In this document: one piece after another, positions 35,654-43,930 of the stretch
Numbering within the stretch: the first letter of the stretch is position 1
How the letters are laid out: each line of letters begins with the position of its first letter
Origin: Gemmata palustris
Lineage (GTDB): Bacteria > Planctomycetota > Planctomycetia > Gemmatales > Gemmataceae
Reading direction: 5' to 3'
Assembly: GCF_017939745.1 (NCBI RefSeq)
Contig: NZ_JAGKQQ010000002.1
Location: 682,001-746,000, forward strand
Length of the DNA stretch: 64,000 nucleotides
Notes under the pieces: generated by a model
The model's database searches: none
What the model was told of the DNA's origin: nothing
The model's input: the letters and a program-made list of their open reading frames with translations, nothing else
Position numbers and translations under genes: made by a program

Positions 35654-36502
35654 TCACGACGCTTCTTCCACCTTCTCCGGCAGGCGCCAGTCGACCGGTT
35701 CTTCGCCGGCGGCTTCGAGGGCGGTGTTGACCTTTGAGAACGGTTTGGTGCCGAAGAACTTCAGTTCGGAGAACGGCGACGGGTGCGCCGACTTCACGAC
35801 CACGTGCCGCTTCGGGTCGATGAGCGGGAGCTTCTTCCCCGCATACGCGCCCCACAGCAGGAACACGACGGTCCGCTTCTGGTCGTTGACCGCGCGAATG
35901 GCCGCGTCGGTGAACTGCTCCCACCCCTTGCCGGCGTGCGAGTTGGCTTCCCCCTTCCGCACGGTCATGCAGGCGTTCAGCATCAGCACGCCGCGCTGCG
36001 CCCAGGTGACCAGGTAGCCGTGTTTCACCGGCGGGATGCCGAGGTCGCTATCGAGTTCCTTGTAGATGTTGCGCAGGGAGGGCGGGGGCGTTACACCGGG
36101 CCGAACGGAGAAGCACAGCCCGTGTGCCTGGCCCGGCCCGTGGTACGGGTCTTGGCCGAGGATGAGCACCTTCACTTTGTCGAGTGGGGTGTAGCGGAAG
36201 GCGTTGAACACGTCGGCGGCGGGCGGGAAAACCGTGTGGGCCTTGCGCTCCTCGACGATGAACTTCGCGAGCGCGGCCCAGTACGGTTTCCGCGTTTCCG
36301 GGTCGAGGGCCGCGCGCCAGGACGGGTCGAGGTCGGCCGGCAATCCGGGGACGCCGGGCGGGAGCGGTGGGAGCTCTTCGACCTTCGGTTCCGCGAGTGG
36401 TTCATCCTTCGCAACGGACGGTGAGCCTTCGGTCGGTGGGGCAGCCGGCTTCTCTTCATCGAACAGGGACGCGGATTCGGCGTCTTTCTTCTTCTTGCCC
36501 AT
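35654..36502 (-). CDS. ung: Uracil-DNA glycosylase, family 1, with N-terminal extension
   Basis: The ATG at 36502 gives 282 residues. The catalytic motif GQDPYHGPGQAHGLCFSV and the HPSPFS motif identify family 1 Ung, which excises uracil from DNA. Residues about 1-60 form a low-complexity extension (a Lys run after MG, then Pro/Glu-rich) not usual in bacterial enzymes of about 225 residues. It ends in a shared hairpin with the convergent kinase gene. Confidence 0.95.
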   Translation of the reverse strand: MGKKKKDAESASLFDEEKPAAPPTEGSPSVAKDEPLAEPKVEELPPLPPGVPGLPADLDPSWRAALDPETRKPYWAALAKFIVEERKAHTVFPPAADVFNAFRYTPLDKVKVLILGQDPYHGPGQAHGLCFSVRPGVTPPPSLRNIYKELDSDLGIPPVKHGYLVTWAQRGVLMLNACMTVRKGEANSHAGKGWEQFTDAAIRAVNDQKRTVVFLLWGAYAGKKLPLIDPKRHVVVKSAHPSPFSELKFFGTKPFSKVNTALEAAGEEPVDWRLPEKVEEAS

Positions 36503-36587
36503 GTGTCGGCCTCGTTGGGGGGGTGTTGGGCATACTTTACCCACCATCGAGCGCCCGTGCATCCCACGTTGTGCAATCGCGCGAAGT

Positions 36588-36986
36588 TCAGCCCTTGCTC
36601 AATAAGCTATTCTGAATCTGAATGGCCGCCGGCCCGATCAAACACACGAACGCGACCGGGGCACAGAACACCACGACCCACGCGGCGACAAGTCCGATTT
36701 GCGCCACGGTCGCCCCCTTCCCCCACCGCGATCGAGCCGTGAATCGATTTAGCAACGCGCACCCGCCGAGGTACAGCCCGGCACCTACGAGTAGCAGCCC
36801 TACCGACCCGGTGAGCATCCTCACGCCCATCGGGTCGCGCCAGAGCACGGCCATGTAATCGGGCTTCCGGAACCAGAGGCTCAGGACCAGTGCGGCGAGC
36901 GCCAGGAGCGGGAGCCCGAGGAGCGTGAACTGCCACAACTTCGGCCACGCGCTCGGCTTCGTCTCGGCGGGCGCACCAGTCGTCAT
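36588..36986 (-). CDS. Small membrane protein, about four hydrophobic segments
   Basis: A 132-residue protein with hydrophobic stretches (FTLLGLPLLALAALVLSLWF; MLTGSVGLLLVGAGLYLGGCALL; VAQIGLVAAWVVVFCAPVAFVCLI). A GAGG lies about eight bases before the ATG. I recognise no family. It lies upstream of ung on the same strand with an 85-base gap. Confidence 0.6.
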   Translation of the reverse strand: MTTGAPAETKPSAWPKLWQFTLLGLPLLALAALVLSLWFRKPDYMAVLWRDPMGVRMLTGSVGLLLVGAGLYLGGCALLNRFTARSRWGKGATVAQIGLVAAWVVVFCAPVAFVCLIGPAAIQIQNSLLSKG

Positions 36987-37678
36987 CGTGGTATCCTCGT
37001 TGGGGAGCAGTCGGACAGCGAAATGTAGTTCGCGTTCGCGCGGGGTGTTGTGGTGTTGAAAACGAGTACGGCGCGCGAATACGGATCTCCTGGCGGGTTG
37101 AAGCCCAGTCTGATGATCTTGCAGTTCAGGCTAATGCGATTCACCGCTTTGCTGAGCCCGCCTTTAAGAGCGTTCAACCCATCCTGTGGAGTCACAGAAT
37201 CGTTCTGCTAGGTGGACTAACTTTTCGAGCCTCCGTCGCGCATCTTCCTGGAATTCTTGAACTTCAGGACGATCGACTTAGGGAGATACAGAAGCATCGA
37301 GCACCACCAAGCGATAAGAGACCCAGTTACGTAACCGCTCAAGATGCTCAAGAGCCTCTGGCATTGGTTCCTCATACTTCAGAGTGGCCGCGCCGGTGGC
37401 CTCGGGCGGGCGGGTACGAGTCCGCCGTTCCTCGGCTGCCGCATTCACCCGGGTAGCTACTCCCGGTGGTGCGGTGGTCGCACAGTTTACACTGCGTGCA
37501 AAAATAGCAGGAAATCGGGATGAGGGTTGTTTGACTTGTTCGCGGGCGCCGGCGCGATAGAATTGCCATTAGACATGGCGGCCCTTCAAGGGGGGGCAAT
37601 TGTTGTGAGCGCAACCACATCGGGAATTAACGAAAGAAGCGAACGAAGGCACAGAAAACACCAAGATTTGCAGTACAC
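36987..37678. other. Gene-poor stretch before tRNA-Arg
   Basis: There are 692 bases without a supportable gene. The local base composition is less GC-rich than the surroundings. Short open frames on the minus strand (36983-37195, 37372-37620) show no domain, no good ribosome site and atypical codon use. A promoter for the tRNA should be near the right end. Confidence 0.5.
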
Positions 37679-37752
37679 GCACCCGTAGCTCAACTGGATA
37701 GAGCATCGGTCTTCGGAACCGAGGGTTAGAGGTTCAAATCCTCTCGGGTGTA
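37679..37752 (+). tRNA. tRNA-Arg (anticodon TCG)
   Basis: A complete cloverleaf: acceptor GCACCCG / CGGGTGT with a G-U first pair, D-arm GCTC...GAGC, anticodon stem TCGGT/ACCGA around loop CTTCGGA, which places TCG at the anticodon positions, and T-arm AGAGG TTCAAAT CCTCT. The discriminator base is A and no CCA is encoded. It is the integration target of the downstream element: its 3' half is copied at 62779. Confidence 0.95.
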
Positions 37753-37755
37753 CTC
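37711..37755 (+). other. attL: left direct repeat in tRNA-Arg
   Basis: The 45 bases from the first base of the anticodon loop to three bases past the tRNA are identical to 62779-62823. This is the standard result of integration into the 3' half of a tRNA gene by a tyrosine recombinase. The integrase gene begins 115 bases to the right. Confidence 0.93.
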
Positions 37756-37869
37756 TCAGTAAGTCCTGCTCGGCGAAGCACTTAAAGCTTACCCATCGGC
37801 GTTCGATGGTGCGGCCAGAGACAAGGGTCACTTCCGTAGACTACGGAAGCTCCTCGCTCCACCGCACCT

Positions 37870-39156
37870 ATGAACCACACTCCGAAACTCTGCCACCACA
37901 AGGCAGCCCAGCAAGGCTACGTTACCCTCAACGGCAAAGAGCACTACCTCGGCCACTGGTCGCGCGACCAGAGGAAGGCCCCACCGTCCGTCCGCGCCGA
38001 GTACGACGTCCTCATTTCTCGCTGGCTCGCCAACGGCCGCAAACTCCCCGACGAATCCACTCCGGCTCGGCCCGTCGTCACCGTGAACGCGGTGATCCTG
38101 GCGTTCGTGGAGCACGCGACCGGGCACCACGTCCAGCGTGAGAAGGGATCGAACTCCGAGGTCGAGGCGATCAAGGCCGCGTGCCGGGTGGTCGCGGGTC
38201 TGTTCGGCCGGATTCCCGCGGCCGAGTTCGGGCCGAAGGCGTTGAAGCAGGTCCGGCAAAAGATGCTCTCGCTGGACTGGTCCCGGGCTTACACGAACCG
38301 GCAGGTGAACCGGGTCAAGCGGATGTTCCGGTTCGCGGTCGCGGAGGAGCTGGTCCCGCCGTCCGTCAACTGGGGGTTGTCCGCGGTCGCGGCGATCCGC
38401 AAAGGCGAGCCCGGAGTTCGAGAAACGGAGCCCGTGAAACCGGTCCCGGAAGAATGGATCGAAGCCGCCCTACTCTTCATGTCGGCCCAGGTCGCGGCAC
38501 TGGTGAAGCTCCAGATGTTCACCGGTGCCCGGCCCGGGGAGATTGTTACCATTCGCGGTTGCGACATCGACCGTTCGGGGAAAGTATGGGTGTTCAAACC
38601 GGAACACCACAAGACGGAGCACCGGGGGCACTCACGGGAAGTGTACATCGGGCCGCGGGCTCAGGCCGTGCTGCTACCGTGGCTCAAGGATGATCCGAAC
38701 GCCTACCTGTTCTCGCCGGCGGAAGCGGAAGCCCAGCGGCACGAGGAGCGATCACAGAACCGTGCCACGCCCCGGTGGGCATCGCACATGAAGAGGAACG
38801 CCACCAAGAAGAAGGCGACTCGCCGTAAGAAGGCCGGGGACCGGTACACCCCGAGCAGCTACCGCCGGGCCATTGCTTATGCGTGCGAGCAGGCGGACGC
38901 GGCCGCACGGGAGCGGGCCGTTGAGCGAGCCCGAGAGCAGAACCCGGGGGCGGACGTGTCAGGGCTCGCGGAAAAAGTGTTCGTTCCGAAGTGGGCACCG
39001 AATCGGCTCCGGCACAACGCGGCGACCGCGATGCGGAAAGAGTTCGGGATCGAGCTGGCTCAATTGGCGTTGGGTCACACGACCTTGACGACGACGCTCG
39101 TGTACGCCGAGCGGGACCGCGACAAGGTCATGGGAGCGTTCGAGCGGATCGGGTGA
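37870..39156 (+). CDS. Tyrosine recombinase/integrase 1, beside the tRNA
   Basis: A 428-residue protein. The N-terminal part (LCHHKAAQQGYVTLNGKEHYLGHW) resembles an Arm-DNA-binding domain, followed by a SAM-like core-binding domain and the catalytic domain. Catalytic residues visible are Arg in TGARPGEI, the Arg-His region PNRLRHNAAT, LGHTTLTTT and Tyr in LVYAERDRDK. An insertion of about 60 Lys/Arg/Ala-rich residues lies before the Arg-His box. Its position next to attL makes it the likely integrase of the element. A 14-bp core of the dispersed palindrome lies inside the gene at 37957-37970. Confidence 0.93.
   Translation: MNHTPKLCHHKAAQQGYVTLNGKEHYLGHWSRDQRKAPPSVRAEYDVLISRWLANGRKLPDESTPARPVVTVNAVILAFVEHATGHHVQREKGSNSEVEAIKAACRVVAGLFGRIPAAEFGPKALKQVRQKMLSLDWSRAYTNRQVNRVKRMFRFAVAEELVPPSVNWGLSAVAAIRKGEPGVRETEPVKPVPEEWIEAALLFMSAQVAALVKLQMFTGARPGEIVTIRGCDIDRSGKVWVFKPEHHKTEHRGHSREVYIGPRAQAVLLPWLKDDPNAYLFSPAEAEAQRHEERSQNRATPRWASHMKRNATKKKATRRKKAGDRYTPSSYRRAIAYACEQADAAARERAVERAREQNPGADVSGLAEKVFVPKWAPNRLRHNAATAMRKEFGIELAQLALGHTTLTTTLVYAERDRDKVMGAFERIG
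37957..37970. promoter_or_regulatory. Core of the dispersed palindrome inside integrase 1
   Basis: TGGTCGCGCGACCA is the central 14 bases of the repeated 20-bp palindrome, here flanked by different bases and encoding part of HWSRDQ. It could be an autoregulatory or recombination-control site, or chance; the exact identity makes chance unlikely. Confidence 0.45.
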
Positions 39157-39189
39157 GCGGCCGTCACTTGGCGGTGTAGGAAACGGCCG

Positions 39190-39471
39190 TCACGCCGTCC
39201 CCGATGCGATGTCGTCGGTCAGGACCGTGACGACCCATTCGTCGGTCAGTTTCTGATCGGGCGACAGGCCGACCGACGGGACCACGCGGAGCGTGTGCCA
39301 CGCCCGCCCGCTGGGAGAATTGGGTTCGGGGCAGCCGATCATGATGCGGTCCGGCGCCCGGGGCAGGGCCGGCTTCGGCGATGACTGCTGTCGCGATGGG
39401 GCGGCGTTGACCACCCAGCCGACCGCGGTTCCGATTGCGAACGTGAGTATGAGTGGGGCGTACCGACGCAT
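39190..39471 (-). CDS. Small exported or membrane-anchored protein
   Basis: A 93-residue protein from the ATG at 39471 with a hydrophobic N-terminal helix (YAPLILTFAIGTAVGWVV) and a short hydrophilic domain (GRAWHTLRVVPSVGLSPDQK). An upstream ATG at 39588 exists, but the product from it is not better supported. Unknown function. It ends 34 bases from the convergent integrase stop. Confidence 0.5.
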   Translation of the reverse strand: MRRYAPLILTFAIGTAVGWVVNAAPSRQQSSPKPALPRAPDRIMIGCPEPNSPSGRAWHTLRVVPSVGLSPDQKLTDEWVVTVLTDDIASGTA

Positions 39472-39814
39472 GTGCGATCCCCGGACGAAGGGGAGGAGAA
39501 GAAACGCCGCGAGTCTAACCCCGAACCTGCTCGGAGCAATAGTCGATTTTTTGGGCGGCGGCGCCGGAATCTTCCGGTCCGGTACCATTTTCAGAGCAGC
39601 TCATTCGCACGCAGTTGCATCCGGGGCCGGTGGATCCCACCCGCCTGTTGTGCTTTCTGGGCGATTGCAACAAATCTGCGAAAAGTTCAACCTGCTCGAC
39701 GACACGCTTCGCTTATCCCTTCCGTAGCAAACGCATCCGAGTTTCGGGTTGTCAGGCGGGTGGATACGCTGCCCCCGGCTTGACAAATTAAATTCAGCGG
39801 TTCGGAGATGTGGG

Positions 39815-40138
39815 ATGGCGGAAGTCAAAAAGAACGAGGGAAATCCGTTCGAGGTGCTTGAGGCGACTTTGGCGGGGGTAAGGATCACCGACCTCGCAGC
39901 CATCGGCCATAGGCCGGATACGTACTACTTCATGGTAATTACTGAGGGAGGCCGGGTGGCGTGGGCCGAATTGGAAGGCGACAACGATCAGAAGGCGCGG
40001 ACGTGGGCCGCGGCCTGTGCAGCGTGGGCGGCGATCCGGGCAAGAGCTCAGGTCACGGTGACCATGCACTACCGTCGGTACACAGAAAACGGAGATTGGC
40101 GCGTCTTCGAGGGGGTGTCGCGGATCCAACTGAGTTAG
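39815..40138 (+). CDS. Hypothetical protein of the element
   Basis: A 107-residue protein starting MAEVKKNEGNPFEVLEA, with GGAG about nine bases upstream. It has alternating strands and one helix (ARTWAAACAAWAAIRARA). No signal peptide, no recognised domain. Confidence 0.5.
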   Translation: MAEVKKNEGNPFEVLEATLAGVRITDLAAIGHRPDTYYFMVITEGGRVAWAELEGDNDQKARTWAAACAAWAAIRARAQVTVTMHYRRYTENGDWRVFEGVSRIQLS

Positions 40139-40324
40139 GCCCTCGGACCGATCATCGAACCCGACCAGGGTTACGAGAGTTTCTCTTGGACTTGGCAGTT
40201 GTGCGAACAGATTGACGGGTACTTTTCGTCGCTTCGGGCGGGAGGTCGACCGTCGACCCGCCGGCTTGTCGGACCGGCGGCGAATTACGGGGGCTTGTTG
40301 ACAGTGTGAACAGAGGGTAGACTC

Positions 40325-40972
40325 GTGCCCACGTCCATCGTCCGTGTTCGCCCACCGGCTGTTGCCAATATGTGGATCCGAGATTCGTCACCATCGCTTC
40401 ATCTGCTATTTGAGAGACTGAAGGTCGGTGATTCCGAAGCGCTTAATGACATTTTTGCCCACTGTCAGGAGCGACTGAAAACCCACATCCGTCGCATGCT
40501 CCGCGGGTTCCGTGCGGTGCGTGTGCACGGTTCCACCAACGACGTCTTTCAGGAGGCCGCGATGCGGCTCGTTAAGGCGCTCAAAACGGTGCCAATCGAT
40601 AGCCCGACCGATTTCCTTTTATTCGCGGCCTGCCAGATCCGGCGGACACTTCTCGACATGGCCAAGCGGAAGAAGCTCGGCCATGTACCGGCCGTCGGGG
40701 GCGATCGCGGGGACGAACTCGGCCCGGCGGATCTCGTGACCGATGACTCGAACGACCCGGTGACGCTGGCGATCTGGCAAGAAGTTCATGCCCGGATCGG
40801 GGCGATGCAGGTCGAGGACCGCACGCTCTTCGATCTGCTTTATTACCAGGGACTTAGCCAACCGGCCGCCGCGGAACTCCTCGACGTCCCGCTCTCGACG
40901 CTCAAAAAGCGTTGGCAGAACGCGCGACTCGAGCTCATGCTCCAGTTCGAGAACCTGACTCCGTTTTCGTGA
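40325..40972 (+). CDS. ECF-type sigma factor
   Basis: A 215-residue protein from a GTG with GAGGGT upstream (an ATG at 40370 is the alternative). Region 2 is near residues 35-105 (STNDVFQEAAMRLVKAL) and region 4 near 155-205 (LFDLLYYQGLSQPAAAELLDVPLSTLKKRW). It belongs to the ECF-like planctomycete type commonly paired with Ser/Thr kinases. The kinase gene starts 59 bases downstream. No anti-sigma gene is present, so phosphorylation may control it. Confidence 0.88.
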   Translation: MPTSIVRVRPPAVANMWIRDSSPSLHLLFERLKVGDSEALNDIFAHCQERLKTHIRRMLRGFRAVRVHGSTNDVFQEAAMRLVKALKTVPIDSPTDFLLFAACQIRRTLLDMAKRKKLGHVPAVGGDRGDELGPADLVTDDSNDPVTLAIWQEVHARIGAMQVEDRTLFDLLYYQGLSQPAAAELLDVPLSTLKKRWQNARLELMLQFENLTPFS

Positions 40973-41031
40973 CATCGGGTCAGCACGTTCGGCTTGCTGT
41001 AACCCGAGAAGGTAACGGAGGTAGAGCTGTG

Positions 41032-42894
41032 ATGGCGCTCTTGAACGAGTTACTCTTCGAGTGGGAAGAGAGACGGAAACGTGGCGAGATTGTGACGCCC
41101 GAACAGTTGTGCCCACATGATCCCGCGACACGTGCGGAACTGGCAAAGCGTATCCTGCTACTCGAACAGTTCGATCAGACCTTTTGTGTCGATGAGCCGA
41201 TTCCAGAGAAGATAGGGAAATATGAGATCCGGGGAGTGCTCGGCGAGGGTGGGATGGGCGTTGTCTATCTCGGCTTCGATCCGACACTGAAGCGGCTCGC
41301 CGCGGTAAAAACAATTTCTTCCGGGCACCTTTTGATAACCGATGCCGTTGCTGAACAGCGGTTCGCTCTTGAGGGCCAAGTGCTCGCCCGGCTCACCCAC
41401 CCGAACATCGTGACGGTGTACGAGGGCGGGTCGGATGAAGGATGCTCATATCTAGCAATGGAGCACATATCCGGTGGGAGCGTGGCCGCCGCGCGGGAAC
41501 GCATTACGAACAGCAGTCCGCTGGAGATTGCTTCTCTCATGACGAAGGTCGCACGTGCGGTGCATTACGCGCATGCGCAAAAGTCGCCAATCTACCACCG
41601 CGATCTGAAGCCGTCGAACATTCTGCTCACGGAGGATGGCGAGCCCAAGGTTGCGGACTTCGGATTGGCGAAACTGTTCGAGCCTGACCCGCCGCCCGAG
41701 CCCACAGCAAACACCCTGACGGGTACGTTCGATACCCCCCGAGCCCACGCCCTAACGACAGTCGGAGGGCGGCAGTCCGGCACCCCCGGCTACATGGCCC
41801 CCGAACAGGTCGGCGAGCCGATCACCGCTGCGACCGACGTGTGGGCACTCGGTGTAATTCTGCACGAGTTACTCACCGGGGAGCCACCCACCCCCGTGCA
41901 TCCGCCCGACCCAGGCGCGGTCGTAACGGCCGTCCCAGGTCACCTCGGCCGACAGTTGGCGGCAATCATTCGACGCTGCCTGCAACGGTCGCCGAGTGAG
42001 CGGTACGTAACTGCGGGCGAACTGGCCGACGCTCTCCGCGCCTTGGGTCAACCGTCCCGCCGGAAGGTTCTCCGAGCGGGACTCGCGGCCGGGGTTGTTG
42101 CCCTGGCTGGTGGAGTTCCGGTGGGATTCTTCGCGGCCGACCCATATCGCCGGTTCTGTTGGCGCACACGGGGGGTGAACCGGCGACTGGAACGTGGAGA
42201 GACGGTCGAGTTGATCGACCCGGACGCCAAGCGTGAGCCGGATTATTTTCTTCTCGTTGGGCACGGTGCAACAGATACCGAGTACCGGGAAGAAAATTGG
42301 GTCGTCCGCTCGACGGCCTTCTCGCTCCTCGAACTCGTTCCGCGTCTACCTCCAGGGTGCCGGATTCAGGTCGAGCTTCGGCACCAACACAGCAATTTCG
42401 GAGCGAACCTGTTCTTGCGCGTAGGGATCGTGTTCGGAATCTCGAGCGTTCTGCACAACGGGGAAACGGTACAGTTTGTTTCCCATGTGTCGTTTGATGA
42501 TGTGGGTGGATTGGGATGGGTACAGGTCGGAGCGATATGGCCGGTCGGAAGGCGTGGGGTCATGGAACCGAAGCAATATTACCCAAATAATGCTTCGCAG
42601 AACTCTCAAGTACCTGTCCCCACTCCGACCCCGTTTCGCGTTGTGGAACTCACGCTCCCTCCAATCAACGACCCGATTTCTTGGTCCGGTCCTCCGCCGC
42701 TCTCGTTGATACCCGTTCGCGACGCGCGCGCTCGAGGTATGCCAGGATTTGCTAATGATTACCCAAATGAATTGATCGACCAGATCGAGGCCCGGTACAG
42801 CCACCGGATCGGACTGATCGTTTCGGGAGGGGCAATCAAGGTGCGGTCGGTCCGCATCATCCCTCCTCAAACACGCCAAGGGGATAACCGATGA
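41032..42894 (+). CDS. Membrane Ser/Thr protein kinase (PknB type)
   Basis: The ATG at 41032 has CGGAGG about ten bases upstream; the GTG just before is also possible. The 620-residue protein has a short N-terminal helical region and a full Hanks-type kinase domain near residues 62-335: P-loop GVLGEGGMGVVYLG, AVKTIS Lys, catalytic HRDLKPSN, DFGLAKL and APEQ. A membrane segment near 345-370 (AGLAAGVVALAGGVPVGFFA) precedes a beta-rich extracytoplasmic domain without WD40 or TPR repeats. It overlaps the next gene by four bases. Confidence 0.92.
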   Translation: MALLNELLFEWEERRKRGEIVTPEQLCPHDPATRAELAKRILLLEQFDQTFCVDEPIPEKIGKYEIRGVLGEGGMGVVYLGFDPTLKRLAAVKTISSGHLLITDAVAEQRFALEGQVLARLTHPNIVTVYEGGSDEGCSYLAMEHISGGSVAAARERITNSSPLEIASLMTKVARAVHYAHAQKSPIYHRDLKPSNILLTEDGEPKVADFGLAKLFEPDPPPEPTANTLTGTFDTPRAHALTTVGGRQSGTPGYMAPEQVGEPITAATDVWALGVILHELLTGEPPTPVHPPDPGAVVTAVPGHLGRQLAAIIRRCLQRSPSERYVTAGELADALRALGQPSRRKVLRAGLAAGVVALAGGVPVGFFAADPYRRFCWRTRGVNRRLERGETVELIDPDAKREPDYFLLVGHGATDTEYREENWVVRSTAFSLLELVPRLPPGCRIQVELRHQHSNFGANLFLRVGIVFGISSVLHNGETVQFVSHVSFDDVGGLGWVQVGAIWPVGRRGVMEPKQYYPNNASQNSQVPVPTPTPFRVVELTLPPINDPISWSGPPPLSLIPVRDARARGMPGFANDYPNELIDQIEARYSHRIGLIVSGGAIKVRSVRIIPPQTRQGDNR

Positions 42895-43205
42895 CAAACG
42901 AAGATTCGCAGCACACTGCGCCTACAGCGGCCTCAGCGACGGCCGCAACCACGCCCGCTGGGAAAATTGCCGTTCCAACAGTTACCGGGAGTAAAGTAAC
43001 GGTCACGTTGCATGGTCCGAACGGTGAATCGTATAAGGTTGATATTAAGAACTCGGCCGGGGTGGTTGTTGAAACCAAATCAGGCGCTCTCGATGCCAGC
43101 GGCAATCGAACGGTATCGTTCGACACCACACTGGGGGCTGGTGCCTACACTGCCGTGACCGAATTCGGTGGTAAGCCTGCTATAACGCACGGCTTTACCG
43201 TGTAA
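42891..43205 (+). CDS. Small Ig-like/beta-sandwich protein coupled to the kinase
   Basis: A 104-residue protein with a Thr/Ala-rich N-terminus and one beta-sandwich domain (KVTVTLHGPNGESYKVDI, GAYTAVTEFGGKPAITHGF). Its start overlaps the kinase stop (ATGA). The Thr-rich N-terminus could be a phosphorylation target of the kinase; this is inference. No signal peptide is evident. Confidence 0.65.
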   Translation: MTNEDSQHTAPTAASATAATTPAGKIAVPTVTGSKVTVTLHGPNGESYKVDIKNSAGVVVETKSGALDASGNRTVSFDTTLGAGAYTAVTEFGGKPAITHGFTV

Positions 43206-43208
43206 GTA

Positions 43209-43246
43209 CGCCCGGTCCGGTGAGCCTCGGCTCACCGGACCGGGCG
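43209..43246. terminator. 17-18-bp GC-rich hairpin
   Basis: CGCCCGGTCCGGTGAGCC (43209-43226) and its exact reverse complement (43229-43246) are nearly contiguous, leaving a tight loop. It follows the ECF/kinase/Ig-like operon stop by four bases. Confidence 0.85.
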
Positions 43247-43446
43247 TGGTGGTTGTGATGAAGTCGCGGGGAGCAGATTGGGTTATTCCGATCACTAAAG
43301 TGGCCGCGTGTCCGCTCCCTTGCTTTAAGAGGTGGGTACCGCGGCACAGGTCGTCACGCCGCGGTGTTCTCGCATGTAATTCATCGCATATTTGTGGAAG
43401 ACGAAGAGCCGCGGCCTTCTGACTCGTCAGCATGTTTTGTTCGCCA

Positions 43447-43466
43447 AAGTGGTCACGCGACCACTT
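43447..43466. promoter_or_regulatory. Dispersed palindrome, site 1
   Basis: AAGTGGTCACGCGACCACTT, four bases downstream of the stop of the minus-strand winged-helix gene. It carries the same A variant at position 9 as site 2 on the other side of that gene. Confidence 0.75.
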
Positions 43467-43469
43467 TTA

Positions 43470-43892
43470 TCACGGGGATGGTAACGCTGGGTTGGTGCTC
43501 GCTGCGACTGCCAACGGCTTCCGGCACTTCAAAACCTGTGTGGCGATCGTCCCGTGATGCACCCACACGTAAACACTCGCCGCCCGCCGCCGCTCGTCCC
43601 CCTTCCGAATGCACACGATCAGTCGGAGTGACTCGAACTCGCGGAGCCAATTGGAAATCGTTCCCTGATGTACGCCCGCGAGCACGCCGGCTTGTGTCCC
43701 GCTGAGCAGGAACTGCCCGCCCCAGGCACGCCCCGAAAGTTCGTAGCACAACGCGGCCAGCCGCCGCTTCTTGTTGAGCAGCCCCAATCCCGGAATCGAT
43801 TGCGTGAACTCTGGGAGCGGCTCAACATCGAGCCGCTCCCAGATCTCCACGAGCTTCGGCGGTACCGGTCGGGTTGTACGCTCGGTCGGCAC
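43470..43892 (-). CDS. Winged-helix DNA-binding protein bracketed by the palindrome
   Basis: A 140-residue protein from a GTG at 43892. Residues about 55-120 form a winged helix: FLLSGTQAGVLAGVHQGTIS as the helix-turn-helix, then ESLRLIVCIRKG and ASVYVWV as wing strands. Similar domains are found at the C-termini of phage primase or initiator proteins and in some MarR-like regulators. Copies of the dispersed palindrome lie 3 bases after the stop and 18 bases before the start, so it is one of two candidate proteins for binding that site. Confidence 0.7.
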   Translation of the reverse strand: MPTERTTRPVPPKLVEIWERLDVEPLPEFTQSIPGLGLLNKKRRLAALCYELSGRAWGGQFLLSGTQAGVLAGVHQGTISNWLREFESLRLIVCIRKGDERRRAASVYVWVHHGTIATQVLKCRKPLAVAASTNPALPSP

Positions 43893-43910
43893 GGGACACC
43901 TCGTATGGGG

Positions 43911-43930
43911 GAGTGGTCACGCGACCACTT
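43911..43930. promoter_or_regulatory. Dispersed palindrome, site 2
   Basis: GAGTGGTCACGCGACCACTT, 18 bases upstream of the winged-helix gene start and overlapping the stop region of the 631-residue protein gene upstream on the same strand. Confidence 0.75.

Noticed and set aside
36983-37195. 70-codon minus-strand frame that overlaps the start of the small membrane protein by four bases
   Set aside because: The ATGA-type overlap is tempting, but the membrane-protein gene has its own GAGG site, and this frame has no domain and low GC at third positions.
40297-40322. TTGACA and TAGACT as a promoter for the ECF sigma factor
   Set aside because: The spacing is only 14 bases, too short for a standard sigma-70 promoter.
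43297-43316. AAGTGGCCGCGTGTCCGCTC as a further copy of the dispersed palindrome
   Set aside because: Too many mismatches and symmetry is lost; it may be a decayed copy but cannot be supported.
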